A stretch of DNA of 64,000 nt, from positions 2,761,113-2,825,112 of the forward strand of contig NZ_DF968182.1 in NCBI RefSeq assembly GCF_001192835.1, written 5' to 3'. The DNA is from Lentimicrobium saccharophilum. GTDB lineage: Bacteria > Bacteroidota > Bacteroidia > Bacteroidales > Lentimicrobiaceae. The notes beneath the pieces were generated by a model. That model was given only the letters and a program-made list of their open reading frames with translations. It was not told where the DNA came from and did not search any database. The translations under genes and the position numbers were made by a program. This document shows, in pieces, positions 1 through 10,718 of this stretch (the first letter of the stretch is position 1; each line of letters starts with the position of its first letter).

Positions 1-144
1 AAAAAAAATGTATTGGGTAATTTTCTCCAATTATCAAACCATTTTTTTTCCACCAGCCTGTATATACTTGTCGAGAAAAGAATAATGATAAAAGTGCGAG
101 AAAAAAGAAAATAATTGATAAAAACATTGTTTAGGTTTTTCAGC

Positions 145-3100
145 TTAATTACCAAAAGTACTTTGTAAGGTTTTGTCAATGATTGCTTTGGGTCCATCAA
201 TCCAAGCGTTTATTCCAACTTTCTCCATTGCCGAAAAGCCTTTACTGTTCATAACTGGAGTAGATAAACCTAATCCGGCTGTAGTTGTTATAAGTTTCGA
301 AGTACCAAGTTGAACATTCCCTCTTGCAAAAGCAATTCCTGATTGCGCATAACCACCAAATGCAGAAATGGTCCCTCCCAAAACAATCATTGGCAAACCA
401 ATTTCAGCGCCAATTCCTGTGGCCGTAAAGCCATAACCTGACAAACTAATTAGATCTCCTGATGTTTCAATTGATGAAACTGCAATATCTAAGGCACAAG
501 AAAGAAACTTTTCTTTCCCATAATTAATATTTTCTATCATTAGTCCTACCTGTGATTTTTCAGATAAAGGGCTGTTCCTGCTCAAAAGCTGTCCTTTTAA
601 ACCTGCATTATTTAAGACAGTTTCCTGTGCATTTACAGGAGCGTTTGAAATGGAAACAGGTACATTCTGATAGTAATTTATATAGTTCCCATCGCCTGCG
701 CCAATAGAAGCAGATGTACCAACATTTTTGAACTGTTCTCCATTTACGGTAATTTGTTGTTGGTTCTCATCCTGCCATAATAATGCTCCACTTTCTGATT
801 GATACCAGTCTGCTGAACGTCCATCGGGGTCAATCAAAACTATCGGGTTATTGTGGCAGTAATGGGATGGTGTCCAGGATGGAAAATCTTCCGCCAACGG
901 ATCCACACTATGCCACCTCCCAATCTGCGCATCATAAAACCTTGCGCCATAATCCAGCCAATCCAACCCCAACTCATCCTGGAACATTTTGCCGTTGTAA
1001 AGGTATTCATTGGCCGGGTGTTTGGCTTCTTCAATGGTTACCCGGGTGGTAAGGCCTTTGATGTTCATGCCAAACGGGTAATAACTGTTTACCTGTTTCA
1101 CGGCCAGGGCATTGTTTTTATAGCCAAACACCACACGGGTATTGCCCAAATGGTCTTTGAGGTGGGTTTCGGTAAAATGTACTGTGGTTCCGTCCATAAT
1201 AACCCGGCCTTCGTCATAATTTATCCATGCAGGGGCGTTGTTAACAATAACAAAGTTAGAGATAAAATCGGTGCGTTTGGTTAATATTTTTGCCTCAATC
1301 ACATCCTGACGGAGTTTATTGCCGGTTGCATCGTAGTAATAATCCAGTTTGCTGTCATTTGAAAAATATACCTCTTTAGGCAGATTCATGTGGTTGTATG
1401 TAATGCCAATGATCCCCTTATTGGCATCTTTGATAACATTGCCATTGGCATCATACTCATATTCAGGAAGTGTTCCGTTAAAGAAATTGGCATTATCGTA
1501 AAAATCATAGCCATTGTCGGTAAGTACGGCATCGTCAACGGCTATCAACTGATTGCCATTGTAATAATAGGTAAGGTTGTCGATGATGTCAGTATTCCAG
1601 TTGCTGAGGCTGCCTTTACGTTCAATGCCTTTAATGTTCCCGTTTAAATCGTATGATTTTATAAGTTCATTATACTTTGAGGTTTGTTGCCATGCGCCTG
1701 ATGTATACTCGCTGAAAACAGCATTTTCAAGCCTGGATAATTCATCGTATGAATACACATAAGCCTTGCGCCCTGTGGTTGGGGGAGTTAATGAGCTACT
1801 TGTTTGTACTGTTTGCCATTCTGTAGCCGAAATATTTCCATTAAACCGCGCCGTGTTGTTCAATCCTTGATTGATTGTATTGTAATAAATATTCATCCCG
1901 AAAAGATCACCTGAGGAGCTGACCTGAGAAGGATTGTTGATTGCACTGAGCCAACCGCGAATGTTATAGCTGTAATCTACAGTTTGAAGAGATATTCCAC
2001 CTTCTGAGATTATTTTTTGCCTGAGTTGGCCCAAAGGGGTGTAATTGTTTTGTACTTTATGTAAGGCCATCACATCACCAACCTGATAATCACGCAGGGA
2101 AAGCCTGCCAAAATTGTCGTATTCAAAGGTGTATTTCTCAGTTATACTTTGCGGGACACTATTAGGCGGAATATACTTATGCTTAATGTTGGTATTATAC
2201 ACTGTATTTGTAATGTTTTCGGGCTGTCCGTTGTAGTAATTATTTGTTGTTATTGTATAAGCCCCGCTAATATGTCCTTTTTGCCTTACCTGTATTACCC
2301 GCCCCCGCTTGTCATAATACGTAACAGTGGGAAGTAAACTCCCTTGCGATAAAATGAATGTGACAGTTGGCAGTCCCTTTATAAATTCAGTATCTGGCTG
2401 TGAAACGGAAAAGTTGGCATCTGCAGGATTAAAATTCATTTCTGAATCGCTGACAATAGGTTGTGGGGTAAAAGTACTGCCTGATTTTACGATGACATTG
2501 TAGGTATCATAATAAGTCAGGGTTTGTATAGATCCAGGCTGTATCCATGGAAAGGACTGCCCTGAGTAGTAATTGTAAAATGATACCGGGTAGCTTGAAG
2601 GATGAAGTAGATACTCCCAGCAATATTCACTGGCATCAGCTAGAGATTGAACCTGATCGCGGGTTTGGCTGGAGTATTCAGTGGTAATGCCGGTAATAAT
2701 CACCCTTCCCAATGCATCGTATTTGGTATATAACCACTCATAAGCCTTTACGGCCCCGTTCATTTTTCGCATATTACCATCCTGATACATAATGGGCATA
2801 TCAATTTGATTATAAACAGTATACTCGGGCTCTTTGCCGGGGAGCTTCTTTTCAATCAGCCTTTTTCGATTGTCATATTTATAAAAGTAAACGAACTTTC
2901 TAGCCAGGTCGTCTGACATTGAAAAATTACCGGTAATCTGACTGCTTCCCTCTGGGGATATTACAAACCTGAGCAGGTTAAAATCATCGTAAACATAATA
3001 AGTGTCGGCATATTCATTAAGTGGGGCTTTTGAACGTTTGAGTACCACATTGCCCAGTTTGTCTTTAAAATTATAGGCTATTGCCCCATCTTCAGCGGTT

Positions 3101-3720
3101 ACTTTTGTAACATAAAGTTCGGCTGCCGGATAAAGTCCATTATGAACACACAAATCGCCTGTTGCTTTCCAATTAATTGCCTTGAGTTCTGCACTGCTGT
3201 TGTTGGTTAGATACTCAAAGGTAACAAAATGCCCATCCTCCAATTGCCAGTCAGCGCCGGGGGCTCCCTGCTTAACTATCCTCTTAAGCGGCGATTTTTC
3301 ATATTCAACCGGGGCATTCCCAAATCGATCATAGTAATTATCTTCATAGAAAGTTATTAATTCATCGGCATAGTTTCCCCTATAAACAGGCTCTCCTGTA
3401 CTGGCAATATAGGGCTGATAATTTGTTGTATCGAGTCCAACCTTATTATATACCTTAGGCGTTACCATTGATTTGCCATCAGGTGCAAATCCGGGTACTA
3501 CGGTTTGCGACAAACGGCCTAAACCATCATAGTATTGTATGGTTCTTATGGCATGGGTTAACGGAGTGTTGCCCGATATACTGCCGGAGGTTTTGTAACC
3601 AGCGACTTTAAGGTCCCAGGTCTGAATATAATTCTTGTCGGTAGATTGAGCATTTGCCGCGAAAGCATGAAACAATACAATCAACAGTAATGCATTATAT
3701 TTATTTACAATAGTTTTCAT
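145..3720 (-). CDS. RHS repeat-associated core domain protein, secreted
   Basis: This 1191-residue protein starts with a signal peptide (cleavage likely after the A-N-A near residue 24). An N-terminal block starting at the phrase TIQYYDGLGRLSQTVVPG is typical of Bacteroidota RHS proteins. Many YD-type repeats follow. The RHS core lies near residues 880-930, with the key phrase YGARFYDAQIGRWHSVDPLA and then NNPIVLIDPDG. After the core come about 250 residues of variable tail with Gly-rich hydrophobic stretches. In RHS proteins this position usually carries an effector or adhesion domain, but I do not recognise this one. The gene is last of three minus-strand genes, 21 bp after the T9SS protein. 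No small immunity-like gene is visible in the 144 bases left of it. RHS identity is secure; a toxin role is inference. Confidence 0.9.
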   Translation of the reverse strand: MKTIVNKYNALLLIVLFHAFAANAQSTDKNYIQTWDLKVAGYKTSGSISGNTPLTHAIRTIQYYDGLGRLSQTVVPGFAPDGKSMVTPKVYNKVGLDTTNYQPYIASTGEPVYRGNYADELITFYEDNYYDRFGNAPVEYEKSPLKRIVKQGAPGADWQLEDGHFVTFEYLTNNSSAELKAINWKATGDLCVHNGLYPAAELYVTKVTAEDGAIAYNFKDKLGNVVLKRSKAPLNEYADTYYVYDDFNLLRFVISPEGSSQITGNFSMSDDLARKFVYFYKYDNRKRLIEKKLPGKEPEYTVYNQIDMPIMYQDGNMRKMNGAVKAYEWLYTKYDALGRVIITGITTEYSSQTRDQVQSLADASEYCWEYLLHPSSYPVSFYNYYSGQSFPWIQPGSIQTLTYYDTYNVIVKSGSTFTPQPIVSDSEMNFNPADANFSVSQPDTEFIKGLPTVTFILSQGSLLPTVTYYDKRGRVIQVRQKGHISGAYTITTNNYYNGQPENITNTVYNTNIKHKYIPPNSVPQSITEKYTFEYDNFGRLSLRDYQVGDVMALHKVQNNYTPLGQLRQKIISEGGISLQTVDYSYNIRGWLSAINNPSQVSSSGDLFGMNIYYNTINQGLNNTARFNGNISATEWQTVQTSSSLTPPTTGRKAYVYSYDELSRLENAVFSEYTSGAWQQTSKYNELIKSYDLNGNIKGIERKGSLSNWNTDIIDNLTYYYNGNQLIAVDDAVLTDNGYDFYDNANFFNGTLPEYEYDANGNVIKDANKGIIGITYNHMNLPKEVYFSNDSKLDYYYDATGNKLRQDVIEAKILTKRTDFISNFVIVNNAPAWINYDEGRVIMDGTTVHFTETHLKDHLGNTRVVFGYKNNALAVKQVNSYYPFGMNIKGLTTRVTIEEAKHPANEYLYNGKMFQDELGLDWLDYGARFYDAQIGRWHSVDPLAEDFPSWTPSHYCHNNPIVLIDPDGRSADWYQSESGALLWQDENQQQITVNGEQFKNVGTSASIGAGDGNYINYYQNVPVSISNAPVNAQETVLNNAGLKGQLLSRNSPLSEKSQVGLMIENINYGKEKFLSCALDIAVSSIETSGDLISLSGYGFTATGIGAEIGLPMIVLGGTISAFGGYAQSGIAFARGNVQLGTSKLITTTAGLGLSTPVMNSKGFSAMEKVGINAWIDGPKAIIDKTLQSTFGN

Positions 3721-3741
3721 AATTATAGCTTTTCCGGATAG

Positions 3742-5850
3742 TTATAATTTATTGATGACTTTACAGGAAGTGCCTGCATTGGTGGTTATATAAAAAAGGT
3801 AAGTTCCCGGAGGTTGATTCTGCAGGTTGTAGGTAAATTCAAAGTTATTTACAGGGATGTTCTGCTCCAGTACAAATCCGGTTTGTTTTGTAATGGTGAT
3901 ATTCTGAATGGGCAGAATTTCTTCACGTACCAGAGTCACCATATTACTGGTGGGGTTGGGAAAAGCTGTAATACCGTCATCATCTGTTAATATATCCACC
4001 TTCAGACTGTCGGAAACCGAAATACATTCGTTCCCGGCGGTTAGAATTAACCATACACTTTGGTTGCTGATGTCATTATTTGAGAAATAGTAGGTCGTTT
4101 GAAGACCAGATGAAGGGCTGAAATAACCATCCCCACTTGTGGTCCATGCAGGGCTTTGGCCTGATTCCATAGCACCTGCCAAAACAAGCGGTGAACCGGG
4201 TTGAACAATGGTGTCGTTTCCTGCAAAAACCAAAGGGATAGGGATTAACTCCACATGCAGCGTATCATAAGCTATACACCCATAAGCATTCATTGCCATG
4301 AGTGTATATGAACCATGTTGGGTCACTTCAAGCGGTGTATTCGGTAAACCATCGGGCAGCCACTTAAATCCACTACTGGTAAAATCAGGTTCAAGCATTA
4401 TGGTTTCCCCCGGGCAAAGGTAAAGATCAGGTCCGGCATCGATGGTATATCCTGCACACATATCTTTAAACAACAGGGTAAATATGTCTTTTGACCCTGT
4501 CGACTCCATGGTGTAACTCACGCTATCATAAGCTGTTAGTAGCAAGGTCTCAAAGAAGTTGCCCGCAGCTGCCAGGGTATTGTCGGTGTTTATCAATAAC
4601 TCTGAAACAAAATCTTCGGAAGTGCCCGGAAGGTTGAAAGTCGCCTTCAGAATACCTCTATGATCATACTTTGCAATAAAGGTATTTCCAAAAAAACCTT
4701 CTGGCTGAAGTTCTATCATCTCCCCATTCTCACCGGGAATTGCAAGAACGTGCGTAAAACTTCCCGAAACAAAGAAATCACCCTCGTTACCTGGTGCAAT
4801 AGCCCAGCCGTAATCATTACCAATTGAGCCTGCTGTATTAACCCATTGCAGTTTCCCGGTACTATCCCAAACGGCAGCCAGTAAATCAACCCCTCCCTTT
4901 CCGGTAAGTATTGAATCGGCAAGTATGGCCGACCCTTTAAAGCTACCTGCAACAGCGGTTTGGTTCTGTTTTGTTAATGCAACCGATTTAATCTCAACTT
5001 CTTCCGGACTTGAAATTAACCCGATGTGTTGTAGTTCAAGATTTTGATTAAACCAGGCAACAAATGCATCGCTTTTGCCTAACGATATCAGGGTTGTATC
5101 GGCCAGGGAAAGGGTATCAGAAAACACACCGGCAATTACTACTGACGAATCGTTGCAACTCAACCCTCCTAGTCGAGGATTGCCCTCTGCCGGGAAAAAC
5201 AGGGGTGCCTGAATATTTAGCTCCGTATCCAGCCGTGTTATGAAAAAACCACTTTTACTTGTTGATTGTACATTTTCTATGGTAATCGTATCACAGTATG
5301 TTCCTGCCAGATACAAATTATCTGAATGAGTCCCTGCCAACCTGATGTTTGATATGCATCCCCGGGGATTTGAAACTGGTTTTGTATTTAGTACGATCCC
5401 CTGAGGATTCATGATGGCAATAAACCCGCTTGAGTGGGCCATGCCTGATATGGTAATACTGTCGAGCGAAAGAGTATCCTGAAAAATGCCTGTTAAAAAA
5501 ATATTGTTACCAAATGCAACCATTGAGGTAAAAGTGTCGAAGCCTTTGTTGTTGTATTCTTTCTGCCTGATTATGTTGCCCAGGCTGTCGGTAAAAGCTA
5601 CCCATGCATTTATATTGCTTGTTGCAAACAATCCTAAGGTATCGCCGGGTAAGTTATCCGATATGCTGCCACAATATATGTAATCGCCATTGTTCTGTCT
5701 GATAACTCCATTTACAAAATCCCATCCAGGTCCGCCAAAACGTTCGGCCTTAAGCATGGAGAGTTGCTGGCTGCTGCCAAACATAGGCAGTAAGATAATT
5801 ACCAATACGGCCAATAATGCGGAAAATCTGTATCTGATAGTGGATTTCAT
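3742..5850 (-). CDS. T9SS type A sorting domain protein with beta-propeller-like repeats
   Basis: The protein has 702 residues. A signal peptide (LLAVLVIILLPMFGSSQ) is followed by about 430 residues of repeats of the kind GNDYGWAIAPGNEGDFFVSGSF, which resemble SBBP/quinoprotein-like propeller blades. An Ig/PKD-like stretch rich in Gly and Pro follows. The last 75 residues are a type IX secretion sorting domain: ITAFPNPTSNMVTL, then PGTYLFYITTNAG. It is therefore expected to cross the outer membrane by T9SS and be attached to the surface or released. It lies between two RHS-type genes with gaps of 14 and 21 bp, so it is probably cotranscribed with them. Its specific function is unknown. Confidence 0.85.
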   Translation of the reverse strand: MKSTIRYRFSALLAVLVIILLPMFGSSQQLSMLKAERFGGPGWDFVNGVIRQNNGDYIYCGSISDNLPGDTLGLFATSNINAWVAFTDSLGNIIRQKEYNNKGFDTFTSMVAFGNNIFLTGIFQDTLSLDSITISGMAHSSGFIAIMNPQGIVLNTKPVSNPRGCISNIRLAGTHSDNLYLAGTYCDTITIENVQSTSKSGFFITRLDTELNIQAPLFFPAEGNPRLGGLSCNDSSVVIAGVFSDTLSLADTTLISLGKSDAFVAWFNQNLELQHIGLISSPEEVEIKSVALTKQNQTAVAGSFKGSAILADSILTGKGGVDLLAAVWDSTGKLQWVNTAGSIGNDYGWAIAPGNEGDFFVSGSFTHVLAIPGENGEMIELQPEGFFGNTFIAKYDHRGILKATFNLPGTSEDFVSELLINTDNTLAAAGNFFETLLLTAYDSVSYTMESTGSKDIFTLLFKDMCAGYTIDAGPDLYLCPGETIMLEPDFTSSGFKWLPDGLPNTPLEVTQHGSYTLMAMNAYGCIAYDTLHVELIPIPLVFAGNDTIVQPGSPLVLAGAMESGQSPAWTTSGDGYFSPSSGLQTTYYFSNNDISNQSVWLILTAGNECISVSDSLKVDILTDDDGITAFPNPTSNMVTLVREEILPIQNITITKQTGFVLEQNIPVNNFEFTYNLQNQPPGTYLFYITTNAGTSCKVINKL

Positions 5851-5864
5851 GACTGCTCCTTACT

Positions 5865-8800
5865 TTATTGTTCATCAGTGCGATAATGATAATCGTTCTT
5901 TTTAATGATATTGCCTTCAAAATCTTTGACTAATTCAAGCCTGCCAAATGGATCGTAGATGTAAAACTCTGGTTTGTTGCTTTCGTTGCTGATTGAGGTA
6001 ACTCCTATCAGGGGTTCGTGGGTGTAGGTGGTCATTTGGGCATCGGAAGGATGGAACCGAAGGTCATCGAAATAGACAGTACCACTTTCGGAGCCTACAT
6101 ATACCTTAATCTTAAGATTTTCTCCCTGCGAGAAGTAAGGCTGTATTTTATGCCTGGGTAGTTCAACATCGAGCTTATGCCATAGACCGTCTTCAAATTC
6201 GTTGTTAACCCTGACATGGCTTGACCATACTCCGTTTACCTCAATATGCAAATATGCCCCTTTGCCTTTTGTCCATACACTTGCTTTATAACCGCTGTGC
6301 TTTTCAGCGTTCTGGCCAACAGTAAAGATCTGGTACGGACCATAACCGGTTACACTCATAGAACCCTTACCAGTGAACACATTCTCCGGTATGGTTATAA
6401 AACTGTTGGCATCATACTTTGACCAACCGTTTAGTTCGTTGTTTTCGAAGGAGGTGTGGCCGGATTCGGAAAGGGAGGCGTTTGAAATTTTTGCTATCTG
6501 AAATAATAGATTATAGCCCCAAATCAAAGCTGATTTATCCTTTAGATTACTCAGGTACTCTGTAACATTATATTTGGTATCATATTTATCAATTGATAAT
6601 TTTTCTTTGTATTTGCTATTAAATGCAAGTTCCTGATTGTCATCTAAATAACAACTGGTAAATGATTCCATTGGTTCAATATTATCTAAATTATATTTTC
6701 TATTATATAACACAATTTCATCATTAAATAATTTATTTCTAGAAATACTACCATTCAATAGAAAATCCTTGTTATCTCTGTGGATTATTTCCTGGACCTC
6801 AATAGGTTCTGACCTAATATTTTTCCCGATCATTATTTTCAGAACTAAACCATCATTTTTATTAAGCCAGGTTCCAGATTGACAATTTCTATATGTATTA
6901 CCACAGTTAGTAGTATCTTGAATATAATAATTATTGGATTGCACTAAGCAATTAGCATTACCAAAACAATCCGCATCTCTATCATTTTTATATATTAAAG
7001 CCAATTCCATACAAGAATTGTAACTTGGCAAGCATTTATTATTTATAATGTCTTGAGGATATTGGTACTTTGTTTTTAATAAATTATCTTGTTGACTATG
7101 AGTTTTAGAGATTTGACTTAATAAAAAATCGTTATATTCATAATTCTGATGTACAACTACTGGACTTATATTATTAAGAAATGTTTTTGTTGTAACACTC
7201 TCCAATCTTTTATATCCGGTATTATAATAGTTTACCCCCCATACAATGTCATTGAATTGAAGTATAATATGAGCAATGGGGGTTTGATTATGCAATATTT
7301 CCTTGTCCCAGAAATGCGAATAATACATTTTTGCATTAATATAATAAATGTCATTTTCATTTATATTTTCTACTGCGGAGTAATTATAGGTTTTATCCAG
7401 CAATGTAACACCATTTTCGTTTTTTACAACCTCTCTTTCGAGGTTACCAATATACCAACTGCAATCAGGAGCTGTAAAATGGGGGTAATTATCTTTTACA
7501 TTATAAGAGTTAAAAAAATGATTTTCGATTAAATGATAATAATCAATGTGTGCGTGTTCTTTTCGTACGGTTTGGCGAGTAAAAGGCTCAAAATCCGGGG
7601 ACAAAAATGAAGGATTAAAACTAAACAAATATTCAGTACTTCCATTACCAGTTATAAATTTGACAACTTTTTTGTATCCTACATATCCACCGCTCACTCG
7701 TCCAATAGAACAGTATGATAAATTCTCTCTAATTGTAATAGCATTTTGAATTTCATCCTGACCAAAAATCGTGTTATATGAATTATTATTCCACATTGCA
7801 TCAACATTTCTATGGGCAAAATCTGGCAATTCGGTAATTAAGCCTGATGAATAACCATTTTCATTATAACTATAATTTTCAATAATTGGTACCTGATTTT
7901 CATCAGGCACTGTTGAAACTGAAAGAATTCGTAGACCTGGGCCCACCCGTTCAATCCCATCTAATAAAAAGCTATTCAATTCATATTCGAATTGCTTAAT
8001 CCCTTTGGTTGGATAAGTAATTTTTTTCAACATACAGGCTCTGGTGTTTTCAAAATTAGGCTCTCTGTCTATGTCCTTATTTATATCATTAAGAACATAT
8101 TCTGCCCCAGGATAGTTAGTTCTGGGATAAATTGAATATATGGAGTTGTATATGGGATTATTATAGTCTAGTGGATATACATATATTATTGGAGTGGATG
8201 TTCTTCGGTTAACACTTTGCTTTTTATAATATCCCCAAAAATCTATCTCCGAACTGTTTCTTGGCGGGAGGTTTCCTTCATAATAATCGAATTTCCATTT
8301 CTTCTCACCCTCCTTTATACTATCTAATTTCAAACGTTTTGTAAATGTTGGGTAATATTGTAGTTCGTGTGAGTAATCATTTTCCGGCTGAAAATAGGAT
8401 TTATAAAATTCCCATGTAATACTCTTTGACGATATTCCTGAACGTATAATTATTTTATCAAGTGCTTTGGCATCTCCAATAGATACATTCCCTAACAATG
8501 GATCGTTAATATCTTGTCTTTCCTCTTGTTCTGCTATAAAATCTATAGTTATATCATCACAAGTTATACAACTGAGCCTATAACTTCGTGTCGTTTGATA
8601 ATTATTGATTCTTCTTATTGAAAATGGATGTTGTGGGTCAACTGGGATTGCACTTCCATCAATCTCATAGCGCTCTCCAACATATTTGGTTTCTGATGTT
8701 GAAGAATAAAATGAATTATTTTCAGGAAGATAAGTAAAATTAATATTTGAGATATTATCAGGAAATTCAATTTTATAAATGTACCATGACAAATAGTAGA

Positions 8801-9719
8801 AAGTATTTTCGTTTTGCCACATTTTATTAAATTTACCGCCATAGTATTTCTTTTGATAATAGTCATTCGTTAAAGTGAGATAATTATCTTCTGTATCATA
8901 ATATGTGAAGTAATATTGGTTGAGCAATTTTTCTTTGTAATTATTTCCAAAATAGTATTTAACACCTTTGTCATCAGTTAAAATAAATGTTTTAATCGAA
9001 TTGTAAGAGGGATTTGTAGCAAGAGATTCTCGTTCTACAGAAATCTTAAAACTATTTTTGTGTTCTCCAATGAATTTTATTTGTTTATCTTTATCAAAGA
9101 TAAATTTACCAGTCAAATTACCAATGGCGAAACTATAGATATCGGGTTCTCCATCCATTAAGCCTGTTGCATAATCCAATAATGTTAAATATTCTCCCAT
9201 GGATTCACCAGGTTCCCAGGTCAGAATGCCATCCTTAAGTTCTTGGTAAAATATATTACCTGATGATGAAGTATAGCCATTATAATTCAGTTCATCGGGC
9301 AGGCCTCTGATTTCTCTAGTTATCATGCCTCCTGCATTTAAGCTCCAGCCCAGCCCAGCCCATGAGGCCAATTCGTTTACTCTAAAACCACCCGTAGAAT
9401 ATGTTAAGGTTATCGGTAATTCATGAACGCCAGCATGTATTTGATAAATAGGTATCTCAATTTTTGCTTGTCCCGTGAACAGATCTACATGACTATCAGT
9501 GTATAATCCAAGTGAAGCTGCATGTGGACTAGCATTCACAAGTCGAACAGGATACATAATAGAATTTAAATGCTCTTGAGCCCAGTTAAGAAGGGGAAGA
9601 ACGCTTAAAGATACTATCAATAAAGAATATTGAAAAACACTCTTACTCCAATACCAATTAGTTTTTGAAAAAGGAATCATATTAGCAATATTTTTTGATA
9701 AGACTTTGTTTTTAATCAC
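5865..9719 (-). CDS. RHS/YD-repeat family large surface protein (N-terminal-half type)
   Basis: The protein has 1284 residues. The hydrophobic segment near residues 30-47, ending in LNWAQ, is a signal peptide; the ATG at the residue-14 methionine is an alternative start. Residues about 60-130 match the conserved opening of Bacteroidota RHS proteins: NASPHAASLGLYTDSHVDL, then ITLTYSTGGFRVNE, then SWAGLGWSLNAGGMITREI. Near the C-terminus a carbohydrate-binding-like module (GHTSFENNELNGWS to VYFDDLRFHP) precedes one YD repeat, YIYDPFGRLELVKDFEGN, and the protein stops there. It has no RHS core, which is present instead in the third gene of the operon. The two RHS genes may be the two halves of one two-part system. 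First gene of the operon; a 200-bp AT-rich gap lies upstream. Confidence 0.85.
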   Translation of the reverse strand: MIKNKVLSKNIANMIPFSKTNWYWSKSVFQYSLLIVSLSVLPLLNWAQEHLNSIMYPVRLVNASPHAASLGLYTDSHVDLFTGQAKIEIPIYQIHAGVHELPITLTYSTGGFRVNELASWAGLGWSLNAGGMITREIRGLPDELNYNGYTSSSGNIFYQELKDGILTWEPGESMGEYLTLLDYATGLMDGEPDIYSFAIGNLTGKFIFDKDKQIKFIGEHKNSFKISVERESLATNPSYNSIKTFILTDDKGVKYYFGNNYKEKLLNQYYFTYYDTEDNYLTLTNDYYQKKYYGGKFNKMWQNENTFYYLSWYIYKIEFPDNISNINFTYLPENNSFYSSTSETKYVGERYEIDGSAIPVDPQHPFSIRRINNYQTTRSYRLSCITCDDITIDFIAEQEERQDINDPLLGNVSIGDAKALDKIIIRSGISSKSITWEFYKSYFQPENDYSHELQYYPTFTKRLKLDSIKEGEKKWKFDYYEGNLPPRNSSEIDFWGYYKKQSVNRRTSTPIIYVYPLDYNNPIYNSIYSIYPRTNYPGAEYVLNDINKDIDREPNFENTRACMLKKITYPTKGIKQFEYELNSFLLDGIERVGPGLRILSVSTVPDENQVPIIENYSYNENGYSSGLITELPDFAHRNVDAMWNNNSYNTIFGQDEIQNAITIRENLSYCSIGRVSGGYVGYKKVVKFITGNGSTEYLFSFNPSFLSPDFEPFTRQTVRKEHAHIDYYHLIENHFFNSYNVKDNYPHFTAPDCSWYIGNLEREVVKNENGVTLLDKTYNYSAVENINENDIYYINAKMYYSHFWDKEILHNQTPIAHIILQFNDIVWGVNYYNTGYKRLESVTTKTFLNNISPVVVHQNYEYNDFLLSQISKTHSQQDNLLKTKYQYPQDIINNKCLPSYNSCMELALIYKNDRDADCFGNANCLVQSNNYYIQDTTNCGNTYRNCQSGTWLNKNDGLVLKIMIGKNIRSEPIEVQEIIHRDNKDFLLNGSISRNKLFNDEIVLYNRKYNLDNIEPMESFTSCYLDDNQELAFNSKYKEKLSIDKYDTKYNVTEYLSNLKDKSALIWGYNLLFQIAKISNASLSESGHTSFENNELNGWSKYDANSFITIPENVFTGKGSMSVTGYGPYQIFTVGQNAEKHSGYKASVWTKGKGAYLHIEVNGVWSSHVRVNNEFEDGLWHKLDVELPRHKIQPYFSQGENLKIKVYVGSESGTVYFDDLRFHPSDAQMTTYTHEPLIGVTSISNESNKPEFYIYDPFGRLELVKDFEGNIIKKNDYHYRTDEQ

Positions 9720-9920
9720 TTAACCCACAAGTTGAAATATACGTACCTTTTAATAAAACTGACATATATTACTTTGTGGATTTAGAGTTTATTCACTTTT
9801 GTGTTTTAGATTGTTATTAGCGATCTGACTCAATTAACTTTCATTTTTTATTACTTGAACTAATGCAACAAAAATCTATTAGCCCAATATGTGTTTTAGT
9901 CAATAATTAGACCACTTCTA

Positions 9921-10670
9921 TCATACATTTGAGACCAGAACGACTAAACCTGAACAAATGCCTGCCCCTATAACTATTCCCCATGGACCGCCCCAAAGCC
10001 CTCCCATTACGCCACCACAAATATCTACAATTCCAATTTTCCACCATATATTGATTTTTCGACTATTTGCAAATAGAACATGATAGGGGTGTGATGGATT
10101 ATTATTTGCCTCATACCAGAAACTTAAGCTATTTCTGGCAATTGATGCTGCGCTTAATAGGATTAGATGCTCTTTTGCAGTCAAGTCAATGTTTCCTACT
10201 TTTGTTTCATATACAATTATTTCATCTAAAAACAATGATATATCACTTCCTGAACTCAATACTATTTCTTCAAGTTCTATAAGATAGTTTTTCGCTATAG
10301 CACTGACTTCATCATTGTTAAACAAATCAGTTGCAAATTCCGTAAGTGTAAAGTCCTCACTATACATTTCGTAAGAAAAATTTAGATATTCATATGGATT
10401 TATCCCATCAACTGGGTCAACTTTTGTTGATACCCATTCTACTATAGACTCAATTTTTGTTGAATCAAACATACCTGAATCGACTCCGTTATTGTAATCT
10501 GCCCATTCAAGTAGCATTTCATTGTGAAGTTCTCCAATGTATTCATAGGGATTAACTGATTGCTTTATATTTCCATTAGGTAAATCATCCTGTACAACTT
10601 CGTTATTACAACCACTGAATAAAATGAAAGTAACGAAAAGTGTTGCAATTGAATAAACAATCTTTTTCAT
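9921..10670 (-). CDS. Putative lipoprotein with Gly-rich hydrophobic C-terminus
   Basis: The product has 249 residues. The N-terminus (MKKIVYSIATLFVTFILFSGC) is a clear lipoprotein signal with the acceptor Cys at residue 21. The middle is acidic and predicted helical, without a family I recognise. The last 40 residues are strikingly different: Trp- and Gly-rich, with GGVMGGLWGGPWGIVIGAG, then CSGLVVLVSNV. This resembles glycine-zipper membrane segments found in bacteriocins and pore-forming peptides. The gene stands alone between the RHS operon and an IS4-type remnant. Lipoprotein assignment is firm; any membrane-active role of the tail is a guess. Confidence 0.7.
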   Translation of the reverse strand: MKKIVYSIATLFVTFILFSGCNNEVVQDDLPNGNIKQSVNPYEYIGELHNEMLLEWADYNNGVDSGMFDSTKIESIVEWVSTKVDPVDGINPYEYLNFSYEMYSEDFTLTEFATDLFNNDEVSAIAKNYLIELEEIVLSSGSDISLFLDEIIVYETKVGNIDLTAKEHLILLSAASIARNSLSFWYEANNNPSHPYHVLFANSRKINIWWKIGIVDICGGVMGGLWGGPWGIVIGAGICSGLVVLVSNV

Positions 10671-10718
10671 AGGTTTGGTTTTTAGTTAGAAAAAAATATT
10701 ATTTAAAAAGAAACATTA

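Noticed and set aside
1..144. Immunity gene for the RHS protein
   Set aside because: The stretch is AT-rich with no frame long enough; any immunity gene would lie outside the window.
840..1762. Plus-strand reading frames opposite the RHS gene
   Set aside because: They are mirror frames of YD-repeat coding sequence with no recognisable domain.
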